NCBI GenBank assembly: GCA_023227965.1
Contig: JALOCA010000037.1
Coordinates: forward strand, 1-32,041
Origin: Lentimicrobiaceae bacterium
GTDB taxonomy: Bacteria > Bacteroidota > Bacteroidia > Bacteroidales > JALOCA01
DNA: 32,041 bases
Direction of reading: 5' to 3'
Position 1 is the stretch's first letter; each line of letters opens with the position of its first letter. The notes under the pieces are model-generated. The model was not told the DNA's origin. It saw only the letters and a program-made list of their open reading frames with translations, and searched no databases. Below are positions 1-7,903 of this stretch, one piece after another. Both the position numbers and the translations under genes were made by a program.

Positions 1-238
1 GGGTTGCAATATTCAGCTTATAATCACCGTCAGGCAAAGTAGCGGGTACTATAAAAGTAAGTTTGGATGGATCGTTTATCAGCAGTGAGGTCTGCGGAAT
101 AGTTATTACCTCCGATGTCTGCTGGTTTTATTCGTTTCTGTTCCGCTTGTTGAAGCGTTTAATATTTCCCGTTGCTCTCAGATAATCCGAACTTTCGTTC
201 ACTTTAATATTTACTTTCGGCTTATTACTACAAAGCTA
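1..238 (-). pseudogene. Decayed DUF4469-like protein gene, running off the left edge
   Basis: Reading the minus strand from about 235 down to 1 gives a frame that starts with KPKVNIKVNESSDYLRATG and ends with LLINDPSKLTFIVPA then LPDGDYKLNIAT at the window edge. The first piece resembles the middle of Bacteroidetes DUF4469 proteins (the HKVNVNxNxGxxLR stretch). The second resembles their C-terminal immunoglobulin-like domain (NxPSxLxIVxPxLxxGxYxLxVxT). The stretch that normally separates them is missing. An in-frame TAA lies at 128-130 and an in-frame TAG at 236-238, so this reads as a gene with an internal deletion and stops. Family assignment is from memory of conserved wording, not a search. 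Confidence 0.55.
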
Positions 239-382
239 AGCCTAATATTTCAATCGTAATAAAAAAGAGGGAAATATTTCCGGATTGAAAAAGCATTGTT
301 TTTATTGGACATTTGTTTTATATTTTTCTGACCCTACCCAACAGGCATTTACCGTACATTCAACCTTACTGCGCCCTCTTCA

Positions 383-442
383 GAGAATGGATGTCTTATT
401 CTACTAAGAGTGGATGTCTCCCTCTATAGAGAATGGATGTCT
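383..442. repeat. Three direct repeats at 23-bp period (core TGGATGTCT)
   Basis: GAATGGATGTCT occurs at 385-396 and 431-442, with a one-base variant GAGTGGATGTCT at 408-419. The copies start exactly 23 bp apart and are separated by 11 bp of non-conserved AT-rich sequence. The array is intergenic, between the DUF4469 remnant and the hairpin downstream of the T9SS gene. Function is unknown. Spacers of 11 bp rule out CRISPR. Confidence 0.75.
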
Positions 443-455
443 CCTTTTTACAACA

Positions 456-488
456 ATAAGAGGCTCAATTATCAGGTGAGCCTCTTAT
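456..488 (-). terminator. Strong hairpin downstream of the T9SS-protein gene
   Basis: A perfect 12-bp stem, ATAAGAGGCTCA (456-467) with TGAGCCTCTTAT (477-488), encloses a 9-nt loop. It lies 68 bp beyond the stop codon of the minus-strand gene ending at 556. On the minus strand it is followed only by a broken U-rich run (TTATTGTTGT), so it is a probable but not textbook intrinsic terminator. It also marks the boundary of the repeat-rich left end. Confidence 0.6.
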
Positions 489-555
489 AAATAATTAAAG
501 TGTTACATTTAACAGGTAATCAAATACGGTAGGTACGGGCTTTATCTATTATTGT

Positions 556-2397
556 CTATCTTACAATAATTAATTTTTTTGTTTTTGCTTGATTTCCGGC
601 TTGCAACTGCAGGAAGTAGAATCCAGAAGATAAACCCTGAAGATTTAATGAAAACATATTATTTCCTGCCGAAACGTTCCCTAAATCGAAATATTTTACC
701 GTGTTTCCGTCCGAAGTCAGAATATTATAGCTCAACCTGCATGGGGTTTTCAGATTTACATACAAGGTAGTATTGTCGCTTGCAGGATTAGGGGAAATGG
801 TTTCCGAAGTAAGTGGTAGATTTTGTTCCTCAATTCCGGTTTGTAAATGTGTTGTCATGTATGTAATCCTGTTTTCGCCATAAGGGTCTTCGTCTCCGCT
901 AACAGCTAAACCTGGTTCATCATCAGTTTGAAAATAAAGATGAAGGTCATTATCAAAATTGGCAGCCACTGTTGGATAAACACATTCATCAAACAAGTGA
1001 GTGATATCATTGGTAAGATCAACAAAATCTCCCCAAATAGTTCCTCCGACATTTGAGCTACGAGCCAAAACATGGCGGTAGTTTTGTGTTCCGTTGTCGT
1101 AACCCTCCATTACAGTTGAAAAAACAAGATATAATTCATTGTAATCACCACAAATCAATTGCGGCATACTGGTAACGGAAAGAGAGTAATTCCCTAAAAC
1201 ATCACTTCCACTTAAAATGTCCCAGGTTCCGTTACCGTTCAAATCGGGTGCCCAGGCAAGAAGCCTTCCATGTGCATAAAGTGAATCAGGGTTCAATCCT
1301 TCCAGCCCTGAATAGGCAGGCATGGTTTCGTCCCAGTAACCAATACCATCAACAAATGGAAACCACCATGAGCCTGTTTCATCGGTTACAGCCCTGGTAA
1401 TGCCAAAAGCAACACGAACCATCCCGTTATTATCTATTACGGGATGCAATGAGCCGTCGGCACAGTAAAAAGTATCAGTAACTGTTCCATTCCACATGGG
1501 ATAAGGGTGCTCAAAAATAAGGGTCTTGGTCCAGGTATCGCCACCATCGGTTGATTTCAGCAGGAACATGTCAGTCCAGTTACTTCCTACTACAAAGGCA
1601 AGTGTGTTTCCGCGGGGTTCAGCCCAGTTGTAAGCATCGGCAGAAAACTTAACATAGTGAGAAGAATCCAATTCGGGTAACAGGCGGTTTGATACTTCCC
1701 ATGATAATCCATTGTCGCTCGAACGGGAATAAAGCAATGCACCATCCTGTCCGAGGTAAGGCGTCCCTCCGTTAGCTGTAGGGGTTGTCATGGTAAATAT
1801 ATGAATTTTGTCGTGGTTAGTTCCGCTGGTAACCATGCGGGGCCAGAATAAACCAGCTGTTCCTACGGGAGGAGCAAGTTCATTTTCTGTCCAATCGCCT
1901 GTTCCTTTGGTTGTACGAGTAACAATGTCGAGGGGCAGGGTAGGTCCTTTGTGCGAAACCACTATTTCGCCTCCTGTACCCAGTGGAGCATAAGTGGGCC
2001 AGCCGGTACGTACACTTTCGATGCGTTCTGATGATGTATTCCACTGGACTCCGTCGAAATAGGCATAAGCCGTTCCCCTTTCAGGGAAAGCAGTAGGGGT
2101 AGTTCCATACATCCATACCGCACCTATTGTTCCGTCTTCGTGATAATAAATCCGGTTGGCAGTGCTTGCATTGGAAGGCAGGTCGTAATAGGTTATGCCA
2201 AGTTCAAATTCTTCATCACTCAATGCGGATTTTACGTAAGGGTTCTGGCTTTTTTTAATTTCAAAAGCTTCCCCTTTAGATGTGCGGGATAGAAGTGCAA
2301 TTTTTTTCAGTTCTCCCGGAATTTTGGCACGGGAAAATTGTGCCCTGCAATAAAAAGACAGGCACAAAACAATGGTAAAGAGTAAAAGTTTTTTCAT
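556..2397 (-). CDS. T9SS-exported Asp-box (BNR) repeat protein
   Basis: A 613-residue secreted protein. Residues 1-20 form a signal peptide ending CRAQ. Two Asp-boxes (S-x-D-x-G-x-S/T-W) are visible: residues 226-233 (S226, D228, G230, W233) and 282-289 (S282, D284, G286, W289). Such boxes are typical of sialidase-like beta-propellers. The last ~80 residues form a type A T9SS sorting domain, beginning near ISPNPASDNTTLYVNL and ending in GFYFLQLQAGNQ followed by a Lys-rich tail. The protein should therefore be carried to the outer membrane by SprA/PorU machinery and either released or anchored. I see no catalytic Arg triad of a true sialidase, so enzymatic activity is not claimed. The gene stands alone, with a hairpin downstream and a long leader upstream. 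Confidence 0.85.
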   Translation of the reverse strand: MKKLLLFTIVLCLSFYCRAQFSRAKIPGELKKIALLSRTSKGEAFEIKKSQNPYVKSALSDEEFELGITYYDLPSNASTANRIYYHEDGTIGAVWMYGTTPTAFPERGTAYAYFDGVQWNTSSERIESVRTGWPTYAPLGTGGEIVVSHKGPTLPLDIVTRTTKGTGDWTENELAPPVGTAGLFWPRMVTSGTNHDKIHIFTMTTPTANGGTPYLGQDGALLYSRSSDNGLSWEVSNRLLPELDSSHYVKFSADAYNWAEPRGNTLAFVVGSNWTDMFLLKSTDGGDTWTKTLIFEHPYPMWNGTVTDTFYCADGSLHPVIDNNGMVRVAFGITRAVTDETGSWWFPFVDGIGYWDETMPAYSGLEGLNPDSLYAHGRLLAWAPDLNGNGTWDILSGSDVLGNYSLSVTSMPQLICGDYNELYLVFSTVMEGYDNGTQNYRHVLARSSNVGGTIWGDFVDLTNDITHLFDECVYPTVAANFDNDLHLYFQTDDEPGLAVSGDEDPYGENRITYMTTHLQTGIEEQNLPLTSETISPNPASDNTTLYVNLKTPCRLSYNILTSDGNTVKYFDLGNVSAGNNMFSLNLQGLSSGFYFLQLQAGNQAKTKKLIIVR

Positions 2398-2924
2398 CTG
2401 TTTTTCATTTGTAAATTATTGGTTAAATAGCCTTCCCCGATTTCTCGGGGGAATAAATATAAAGTATTATTGCCTGTTGGTATAAGTATTATCCTTATGA
2501 ATAGTTCATTTGTAAAAATTTTTAAATTTAAGGAGTGATACCTGTAGGAAAGGCAGGTAATTTATATATGAAAGATACTTCTTTTTCAACATGTAACGGA
2601 GGAGTCCATTTCATGGTTGTATATATTTGGGTAAGAATTGCGATAACATTGCAACAAAAGTAAGAAATTTATATTGAAAAATATTCGATGTTTAGCAGTT
2701 TTTTTAATATGGAGTTAGGCGCAAAGAGAAAATGTTGCTATCGGGAACATAACAGAAATTTGTTGTTTTTTACTTTAATAGTTTGGAGTTTAGAATTTAA
2801 GAGAAAAGCCCTTCACCCATTACCCGGTACATCTTTTTCCAATGAACCCATTAGCATATTTTTATTTCACCTGTAAAGCATAAAATTTGTAATTTTATAT
2901 CCTTAATGCTGAAAATAAAAAATT
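2398..2924. other. 527-bp divergent intergenic region
   Basis: This gap separates the divergent T9SS gene (-) and lipoprotein gene (+). On the minus strand there is a perfect Bacteroidetes -7 element TACTTTTG (plus coordinates 2655-2662), about 250 nt before the T9SS start. Next comes a 28-codon open frame (2528-2614, minus), then a small palindrome CCCCGA/TCGGGG at 2435-2450 in the leader. On the plus strand there is a TATATTTG at 2622-2629 with no obvious partner. No longer gene is convincing here. Confidence 0.5.
2435..2450. repeat. Small palindrome in the leader of the T9SS gene
   Basis: CCCCGA and TCGGGG form a 6-bp GC-only-closing stem with a 4-nt loop, in otherwise AT-rich sequence, 38 bp upstream of the T9SS gene's start codon. 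Role unknown. It could stabilise the 5' end of the transcript or be a mobile palindromic remnant. Confidence 0.5.
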
Positions 2925-3488
2925 ATGAAAAAAACAGTCCATTTGTTTTTGGTTTTACTGTCTGTTATTTTATTTATTTCAAGTTGTGGCATACCGTTCA
3001 GCAAAACCCTTCAGAGGCAGTTTGTAGCAGGGAACGACAAAATTAAAGTATATCCTGTGCATATTCTTGCCGGCGGAAAAAGTAGTTATGATACTGTTTA
3101 CAGCAGAAAGATTCAGGAGTTTCTTATAAAAAGCAATCGTGAAACAATACTTTGCTTTGAAAACCCACCGGTGAACAGGCATTGGTTTATGAATGAAGCA
3201 AAAATGTTTAAAAAAAGTTTTAATGTCTTTGCAGAGTTTATTCAAGCCTCGCCCTCCGACGAAAATTATCACCTCCTGGTTGAATTCCTGATGAGTAATT
3301 CTGAAAAGCATGTTTTAGCCGTTCATTATTATCTCGTTGAAAAAAAGAGCGGTAAAGCTGTTATGGCTTACATAATTAATAGCCATAATCCTGTTTTCAA
3401 AAAGATAAAACCAATGAACAAACAGGATGCTTTCAGGATTTTTTGCGAAGTTTTTACTCAAAAACTTTCAATTGCTGAGAAAAATTGA
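2925..3488 (+). CDS. Small predicted lipoprotein of unknown function
   Basis: A 187-residue protein with a hydrophobic N-terminal segment and a lipobox-like FISSC ending at Cys21, so it should be acylated and membrane-anchored in the envelope. The mature part is basic and mixed alpha/beta with no motif I recognise. It contains a Cys-Phe-Glu-Asn-Pro-Pro stretch near residue 80. It is the first gene of a compact plus-strand cluster, followed after 51 bp by the lipocalin gene and then phoH. The ATG at 2925 is preceded by A-rich sequence without Shine-Dalgarno, as is usual for this phylum. The function cannot be assigned. Coding character is supported by the signal peptide and length. Confidence 0.75.
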   Translation: MKKTVHLFLVLLSVILFISSCGIPFSKTLQRQFVAGNDKIKVYPVHILAGGKSSYDTVYSRKIQEFLIKSNRETILCFENPPVNRHWFMNEAKMFKKSFNVFAEFIQASPSDENYHLLVEFLMSNSEKHVLAVHYYLVEKKSGKAVMAYIINSHNPVFKKIKPMNKQDAFRIFCEVFTQKLSIAEKN

Positions 3489-3539
3489 TGTTGGATAAAT
3501 GTTTTTTTTAATTTTAAGAAAAAAATAAAAAATCTTAAT

Positions 3540-4061
3540 ATGAAAAGTATTTGTCTGATTGCTAGTATGATATTTGTTTTTTCGGGTTATGCCCAGCAAA
3601 CTCCTTTTACTGGGGTAGAAAAAGTTGACCTGCAAAAATATTCAGGAAAATGGTACACAGTAGCTTCTTATCAGGCACATTCTCAGAATAAATGCTTTTG
3701 TTCGATGTCTGATTACCGGCTAACTGGAAAAGGAAAAATGAGAATAATAAACAGTTGCCGCAAAGGATCGGTTAATGGGAAAATTAAAACTGCCAAAGGA
3801 ATGGCATCCCCGGTAAAAGGAAGTAATAATACCAAACTGAAAGTAAAGTTTTGCTGGTTCTTAAAAGCAAATTACTGGATAGTTGCCTTGGACGAAAACT
3901 ATCAATGGGCTGTGGTATCAGAACCAAAACACAAAGACTTCTGGATACTTTCACGAATTCCGGTTATGGGCAATGATGAATTTCAGCATGTGCTTGAAAT
4001 CGTGAAAAACAATGGGTTCGATTTGCAAAAGGTAGAAATTGTACCTCAAAGCTGTCGCTGA
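3540..4061 (+). CDS. Lipocalin family protein (Blc/ApoD-like)
   Basis: A 173-residue exported lipocalin. Residues 1-18 are a signal peptide ending GYAQ with no lipobox, so the protein is probably soluble in the periplasm or secreted rather than a lipoprotein like E. coli Blc. The family signature G-x-W is at G36-K-W38, followed by YTVASY. The late strand motif (YWIVALDENYQWAVVSEP, then FWILSR at 134-139) matches bacterial lipocalins that bind lipids or small hydrophobic molecules. The mature part has five cysteines (52, 54, 73, 105, 172), consistent with disulfides; this is more than the family norm. It lies 51 bp after a lipoprotein gene and 24 bp before phoH, so co-transcription is likely. 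Confidence 0.85.
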   Translation: MKSICLIASMIFVFSGYAQQTPFTGVEKVDLQKYSGKWYTVASYQAHSQNKCFCSMSDYRLTGKGKMRIINSCRKGSVNGKIKTAKGMASPVKGSNNTKLKVKFCWFLKANYWIVALDENYQWAVVSEPKHKDFWILSRIPVMGNDEFQHVLEIVKNNGFDLQKVEIVPQSCR

Positions 4062-4085
4062 TATCAGTTTAAAAACATTTTAGTT

Positions 4086-5426
4086 ATGACGAAAAAGAAA
4101 ACAGTAACAGAGGTAAAAAAAATTTTTGTCATTGACACATCAGTGATTTTATACAACCACAATGCCATAAACAGTTTCGAGGACAACGACGTTGCTATTC
4201 CCATCACCGTACTCGAGGAACTGGATAATTTTAAAAAGGGTAACGATACCATAAACTTCGAAGCAAGAGAATTTATCCGCATTCTCGATACCTTGTCGGC
4301 AAACCGTACACTGCGCACCTGGATACAACTGAAACAGGCGAAGGGCAAGTTTGTAGTGGTAATGAACGAGCAAAGCGATGTGGATGCCCGGCAAATATTC
4401 CAGGATAACAAACCCGACCATCGCATACTGAACGCCGCAATGGTGATGGCTCAAAAGTATCCCGACCGGAAAGTAACCCTTGTAACAAAAGACATAAACC
4501 TACGACTGAAGGCAAAGTCGCTGAATATAAATGCTGAAGATTTCTTAACCGGGAAAATAAAAGATGTAGAAGATCTGTACTCTGGCAAATCCCTGATAGA
4601 AGGGATAGATGGGAGTATCATTGACCAGATTTACAACGAAGGGTATTGCCTTCCCAAGGACTTGGGCTTGAAAAACCTGATTCCTAACCATTACTTTATC
4701 TTGAAAAACACCAAAATCTCTGCGCTTACCTTTTTTAATCCCATCAGCAAACGGATCGAAAAAATAGAAAAAAAACCGGCATTCCGTATCAATCCCCGCA
4801 ATGCCGAACAAGTTTTTGCCCTTCATGCCCTGCTGAACCCGGAAGTGAAGCTGGTTACTCTTCAGGGAATTGCAGGTACCGGGAAAACTCTACTCGCACT
4901 TGCTGCTGCATTGGAACAAAAACGGAATTTCAAACAGGTGTATCTTGCCCGCCCTATTGTTCCCCTTAGCAATAAAGATATAGGCTTTTTGCCTGGCGAC
5001 ATCAAATCGAAAATCAATCCATACATGGAACCGCTGTACGACAACCTGAAATTTATCCAAAACCAGTACAACGAGAAGGATAAAGAATATAAAAACATTA
5101 CAGAGTCGCTCGAAAACGAAAAACTGATGATAACCCCGCTGGCATATATCCGTGGACGCAGTATTTCCAATGTAATTTTTATAGTTGATGAAGCACAGAA
5201 CCTTACTCCTCACGAAATAAAAACCATCATTACCCGTGCAGGTGAAAACACTAAAATAATTTTTACAGGAGACATTTACCAGATAGATACTCCTTATCTC
5301 GACGCCCAAAGTAACGGGCTTTCCGTTATGATTGATAAAATAAAAAACCACCCTATTTATGCCCATATCCGGCTCGAAAAAGGGGAAAGGTCGGAGCTGG
5401 CAAACCTTGCCAACGATTTATTGTAG
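4086..5426 (+). CDS. PIN-PhoH family protein (PhoH2/YlaK-like ATPase)
   Basis: A 446-residue cytoplasmic protein with two domains. Residues ~12-150 form a PIN-type ribonuclease domain, with the first acidic residue in FVIDTS (D17), a second acidic cluster LEELD (E44/E45/D47), and later TKDINLR. Residues ~235-446 form the PhoH AAA-like ATPase: Walker A GIAGTGKT (261-268) and Walker B IFIVDEAQN (D368/E369), followed by TGDIYQID. This PIN-PhoH architecture is known for RNA helicase/ribonuclease activity in other bacteria. The closing motif RGERSELA is represented here by KGERSELANLA. It is the last gene of its cluster and converges on the glutaminyl cyclase gene with only 23 bp between stops and no clear terminator. 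Confidence 0.92.
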   Translation: MTKKKTVTEVKKIFVIDTSVILYNHNAINSFEDNDVAIPITVLEELDNFKKGNDTINFEAREFIRILDTLSANRTLRTWIQLKQAKGKFVVVMNEQSDVDARQIFQDNKPDHRILNAAMVMAQKYPDRKVTLVTKDINLRLKAKSLNINAEDFLTGKIKDVEDLYSGKSLIEGIDGSIIDQIYNEGYCLPKDLGLKNLIPNHYFILKNTKISALTFFNPISKRIEKIEKKPAFRINPRNAEQVFALHALLNPEVKLVTLQGIAGTGKTLLALAAALEQKRNFKQVYLARPIVPLSNKDIGFLPGDIKSKINPYMEPLYDNLKFIQNQYNEKDKEYKNITESLENEKLMITPLAYIRGRSISNVIFIVDEAQNLTPHEIKTIITRAGENTKIIFTGDIYQIDTPYLDAQSNGLSVMIDKIKNHPIYAHIRLEKGERSELANLANDLL

Positions 5427-5449
5427 TCTGTATTCAGGAGAAACAGTAA

Positions 5450-6475
5450 CTAATTTTCGTTGTAAATTACCGTAAGCAGGGTTTGTCCCACGGCTTTCAG
5501 CGTGGTTTTATCAATGCAGCTAATGTCGTCTTTCTGTGTATGCCAATAGGGAAAAAATCCGCTTTCTGTGTCATTTGTCCGGTGAATAATATCAATTGTA
5601 GGAATCTGTATTATTTGATTTATATACAAATGGTCGTCGGTTAAGGCTCCGGTTTCTTCCGGAACAAAATAGGCGCCAAACCCGGCATGGGAAGCCGTTT
5701 CCCAAATCCTTTTCATTACGTCGGAGGCATAGTACATGGAAGTTCCTTCAAACGTGAAACGGGCATCGGCAGCTCCTACCATGTCGAGCAGGATACCATA
5801 GCGAGCTGAATAACCGACTACATGCGGATTTTTCGCCCAAAATTGTGAGCCGAGGCACCATGTATCTTCACTTTGGTTTTTCTCCCATTCCGGTGCACCA
5901 TAATCTTCGGCATCGAACAGGATGATATCCACTCCAATTTCAGGAAGTTTTTGGGATAAAATTCTTGCAATTTCTACCAGAACGCCTACCCCGCTGGCTC
6001 CGTCGTTGGCACCAATTATCGGTTTATGATGGTTGGCGGCATCAGGGTCATAATCGGCAAAAGGGCGGCTATCCCAATGGGAAGATAAAAATATTCTTGC
6101 TTTTTTGTCGGGATTAAAAGATGCGATAATATTGTTGATATTTAAATCTTTTCCATCGAATGTACGAACTTTTCCGGTTTGTACACTTACCTGCGGAGCA
6201 AAACGTTTCAGCGTTTTTACCAGCATTTCGGCACATTGTGTGCTTGCCTTGCTTCCCGTTACCCTCGGACCAAAATTGGTTTGTTTCTGTACAAAAAAAT
6301 AAGCAGTGTCGGCATTAAAAGAAGGCAAGTTGGTAGCCCATTGCTTTTCTGTTGTTTTCTTTGTGTTATCTTCTGTTTTTTTGCATCCTTTACAGGAATA
6401 AAAAAATATGGGAAAAGTGAGAAGAAAAATTAGCCCGTTGCTAAAAAAGGATAATTTTTTTATGGATTGTGCCAT
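5450..6475 (-). CDS. Type II glutaminyl-peptide cyclotransferase (M28-family fold)
   Basis: The enzyme converts N-terminal Gln of exported proteins to pyroglutamate. It keeps the sequence blocks of the Porphyromonas/Prevotella/Tannerella glutaminyl cyclases: SSHWDSRPFADYDPDAAN, GANDGASGVGVL with the zinc Asp, ILFDAEDYG with the zinc Glu, WCLGSQFWAKNPH, and YWHTQKDD with the zinc His. I start at ATG 6473-6475 (341 residues). That places a lipoprotein-like signal at the N-terminus (hydrophobic segment, FFYSC, Cys28) and puts a perfect -7 element TACTTTTG (6491-6498) just upstream. The longer frame to 6532 would start inside or upstream of that promoter. In this phylum many signal peptidase products begin with Gln, which gives the enzyme broad importance in the periplasm. 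Confidence 0.9.
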   Translation of the reverse strand: MAQSIKKLSFFSNGLIFLLTFPIFFYSCKGCKKTEDNTKKTTEKQWATNLPSFNADTAYFFVQKQTNFGPRVTGSKASTQCAEMLVKTLKRFAPQVSVQTGKVRTFDGKDLNINNIIASFNPDKKARIFLSSHWDSRPFADYDPDAANHHKPIIGANDGASGVGVLVEIARILSQKLPEIGVDIILFDAEDYGAPEWEKNQSEDTWCLGSQFWAKNPHVVGYSARYGILLDMVGAADARFTFEGTSMYYASDVMKRIWETASHAGFGAYFVPEETGALTDDHLYINQIIQIPTIDIIHRTNDTESGFFPYWHTQKDDISCIDKTTLKAVGQTLLTVIYNEN

Positions 6476-6490
6476 AGCAGGTATTTTTCG

Positions 6491-6498
6491 CAAAAGTA
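6491..6498 (-). promoter_or_regulatory. Bacteroidetes -7 promoter element for the glutaminyl cyclase gene
   Basis: The minus strand reads TACTTTTG (TAnnTTTG consensus), ending 15 bp before the chosen ATG. No good -33 TTG lies at 17-21 bp, so only the -7 half is supported. Confidence 0.5.
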
Positions 6499-6544
6499 AA
6501 GAATTAGTACAAGCGAGAATGCGAAAAAACAACGGAACAACAAA

Positions 6545-7903
6545 TCAAAAAGTAAGTGTAAAAATACTGCCTTCGTTGGGTTTCGACTTAACGGTAATGG
6601 TGCCTTTATGCAAGTGCATAATCTGCCTCGAAAGGCTTAATCCTATGCCACTTCCTTCTTTTTTTGAAGTAAAAAAAGGCATAAATATTTTGTCTAAAAT
6701 ATCCGGTTTTATGCCATAGCCGTTATCGGCAAAATCAATGGTTACCCTGCCACTGTTATTAGTAGAAGCCACAATAGAAATCATCGGGTGATCCTTGCCT
6801 TTCACGGCATCCATAGCATTTAGCAGCAGGTTTATTATTACCTGGTCAATCAGATTGGGGTCGGCTGTTATTTTCAAATCTTCGGGAAATATTTTGTGAA
6901 TACACTGAATACCCAATTTATCCAATTTCGGTTTCATCAGTAGTTCAGCCCGTTGGCAGGCTTCCTTAATCATGAAATATCTGAAATTGGGTTTGGGAAT
7001 GCGGGTGAGGTTGCGATAGATTTCCACAAAATTGAGCAATCCCTGACTACGATTTTGAATGGTTGTAAGAGCTTCACAAACGTTTTGCAAATCGTCAGTG
7101 TCAAGTTCCTGTAGCCTGATTTTTTCATCATCAGGGTTTTCAAGCACCATTTCCTTTACGGTTGAAGCTAAAGAAGAAATGGGTGTGATAGAATTCATTA
7201 TTTCGTGGGTAAGCACGCGGATGAGTTTTTGCCAGGAATCTATTTCTTTTTCTTCCAGTTCGGGACTGATATTTTGCAGTGAAATAAGGATAAATTCTTC
7301 ACCCCGCATCCTGAACTCGGTGGCATAAATAAGTAATTGCACTAATTCGTCGCAACATACGAATTTAACGAGCAATTTTTCGCCGGCTTTCATTCTAAGA
7401 AGTATTTCGGGCAAATCCTTTTTAACCGTTTGTAGATCCGTGATGTTTTTAAGGTTGCTTACTCCCAGAAGTTTTTTCACAGAATTGTTAAAAATATCCA
7501 CTTTTCCGTCTTTACGGTAGGCAATGATGCCTATGCTTACATGCTGAACTACTGTTTGCAGATAGTTATAGTGTTCTTCTTTTTCTGCCCTGTTTTTTCG
7601 GAATTCGGTGATTACATCATTAAAAGCGTTGTTTAACTCATTAAAGCTATTTCCTATTTCTTTATCGGCAAATGAGGTGGAAAAATCGGAATGGCGGATA
7701 CTTTCAAAAAACTGGGTGAGTTTACGGTTAGTACGTTCTACATACCAGATAAGTTCGATAATCTGGAAAACAGCGGTAAGAAGTAAAATAATTCCGGTTA
7801 CCGTATGGTTTTCACGCTCGAACATGATAAACATGAGGAAAAGGGTTGCCGCCAGCAAAAGCACCCTTGTAACTACGATAAAACGGAATTTTCTATAAAC
7901 CAT
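6545..7903 (-). CDS. NtrB/AtoS-like membrane sensor histidine kinase
   Basis: A 452-residue kinase from ATG 7901-7903 (MVYRKFRF). The start is chosen because it overlaps the upstream response regulator stop by 11 bp, the classic coupling arrangement; the frame is open further upstream but only inside the regulator's HTH. Two N-terminal membrane helices (about residues 8-28 and 36-54) enclose a very short periplasmic loop, so sensing is likely in the membrane or cytoplasm. A HAMP/PAS-like region follows, then the H-box THEIMNSITP with phospho-acceptor His233, the N-box (LLLNAMDAV), the G1 box DNGYGI, the F-box MPFFTSK and the G2 box GSGIGLSLS. It is paired with the sigma-54 regulator encoded just upstream and should phosphorylate its Asp56. 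Confidence 0.9.
   Translation of the reverse strand: MVYRKFRFIVVTRVLLLAATLFLMFIMFERENHTVTGIILLLTAVFQIIELIWYVERTNRKLTQFFESIRHSDFSTSFADKEIGNSFNELNNAFNDVITEFRKNRAEKEEHYNYLQTVVQHVSIGIIAYRKDGKVDIFNNSVKKLLGVSNLKNITDLQTVKKDLPEILLRMKAGEKLLVKFVCCDELVQLLIYATEFRMRGEEFILISLQNISPELEEKEIDSWQKLIRVLTHEIMNSITPISSLASTVKEMVLENPDDEKIRLQELDTDDLQNVCEALTTIQNRSQGLLNFVEIYRNLTRIPKPNFRYFMIKEACQRAELLMKPKLDKLGIQCIHKIFPEDLKITADPNLIDQVIINLLLNAMDAVKGKDHPMISIVASTNNSGRVTIDFADNGYGIKPDILDKIFMPFFTSKKEGSGIGLSLSRQIMHLHKGTITVKSKPNEGSIFTLTF

Larger units (their letters stand above)
239..555. other. Intergenic region with repeats and hairpin, no gene seen
   Basis: Between the DUF4469 remnant and the T9SS gene I see no open frame with coding character on either strand. 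The recognisable content is the 23-bp-phased repeat trio and the 12-bp stem hairpin listed separately. The rest is AT-rich. Confidence 0.7.

Noticed and set aside
383..442. Possible CRISPR array from regularly spaced repeats (also 31410-31619)
   Set aside because: Repeat-to-repeat distance is 21-23 bp with no spacer of 25-45 bp, no cas genes are nearby, and the repeats themselves are diverged.
2688..2876. 62-codon plus-strand frame in the intergenic gap
   Set aside because: No recognisable motif or promoter, ends before the lipoprotein gene, and its composition is that of AT-rich intergenic DNA.
6476..6532. Longer start of the glutaminyl cyclase (19 extra residues)
   Set aside because: It would begin upstream of the TACTTTTG element, and the lipoprotein signal would no longer be N-terminal.
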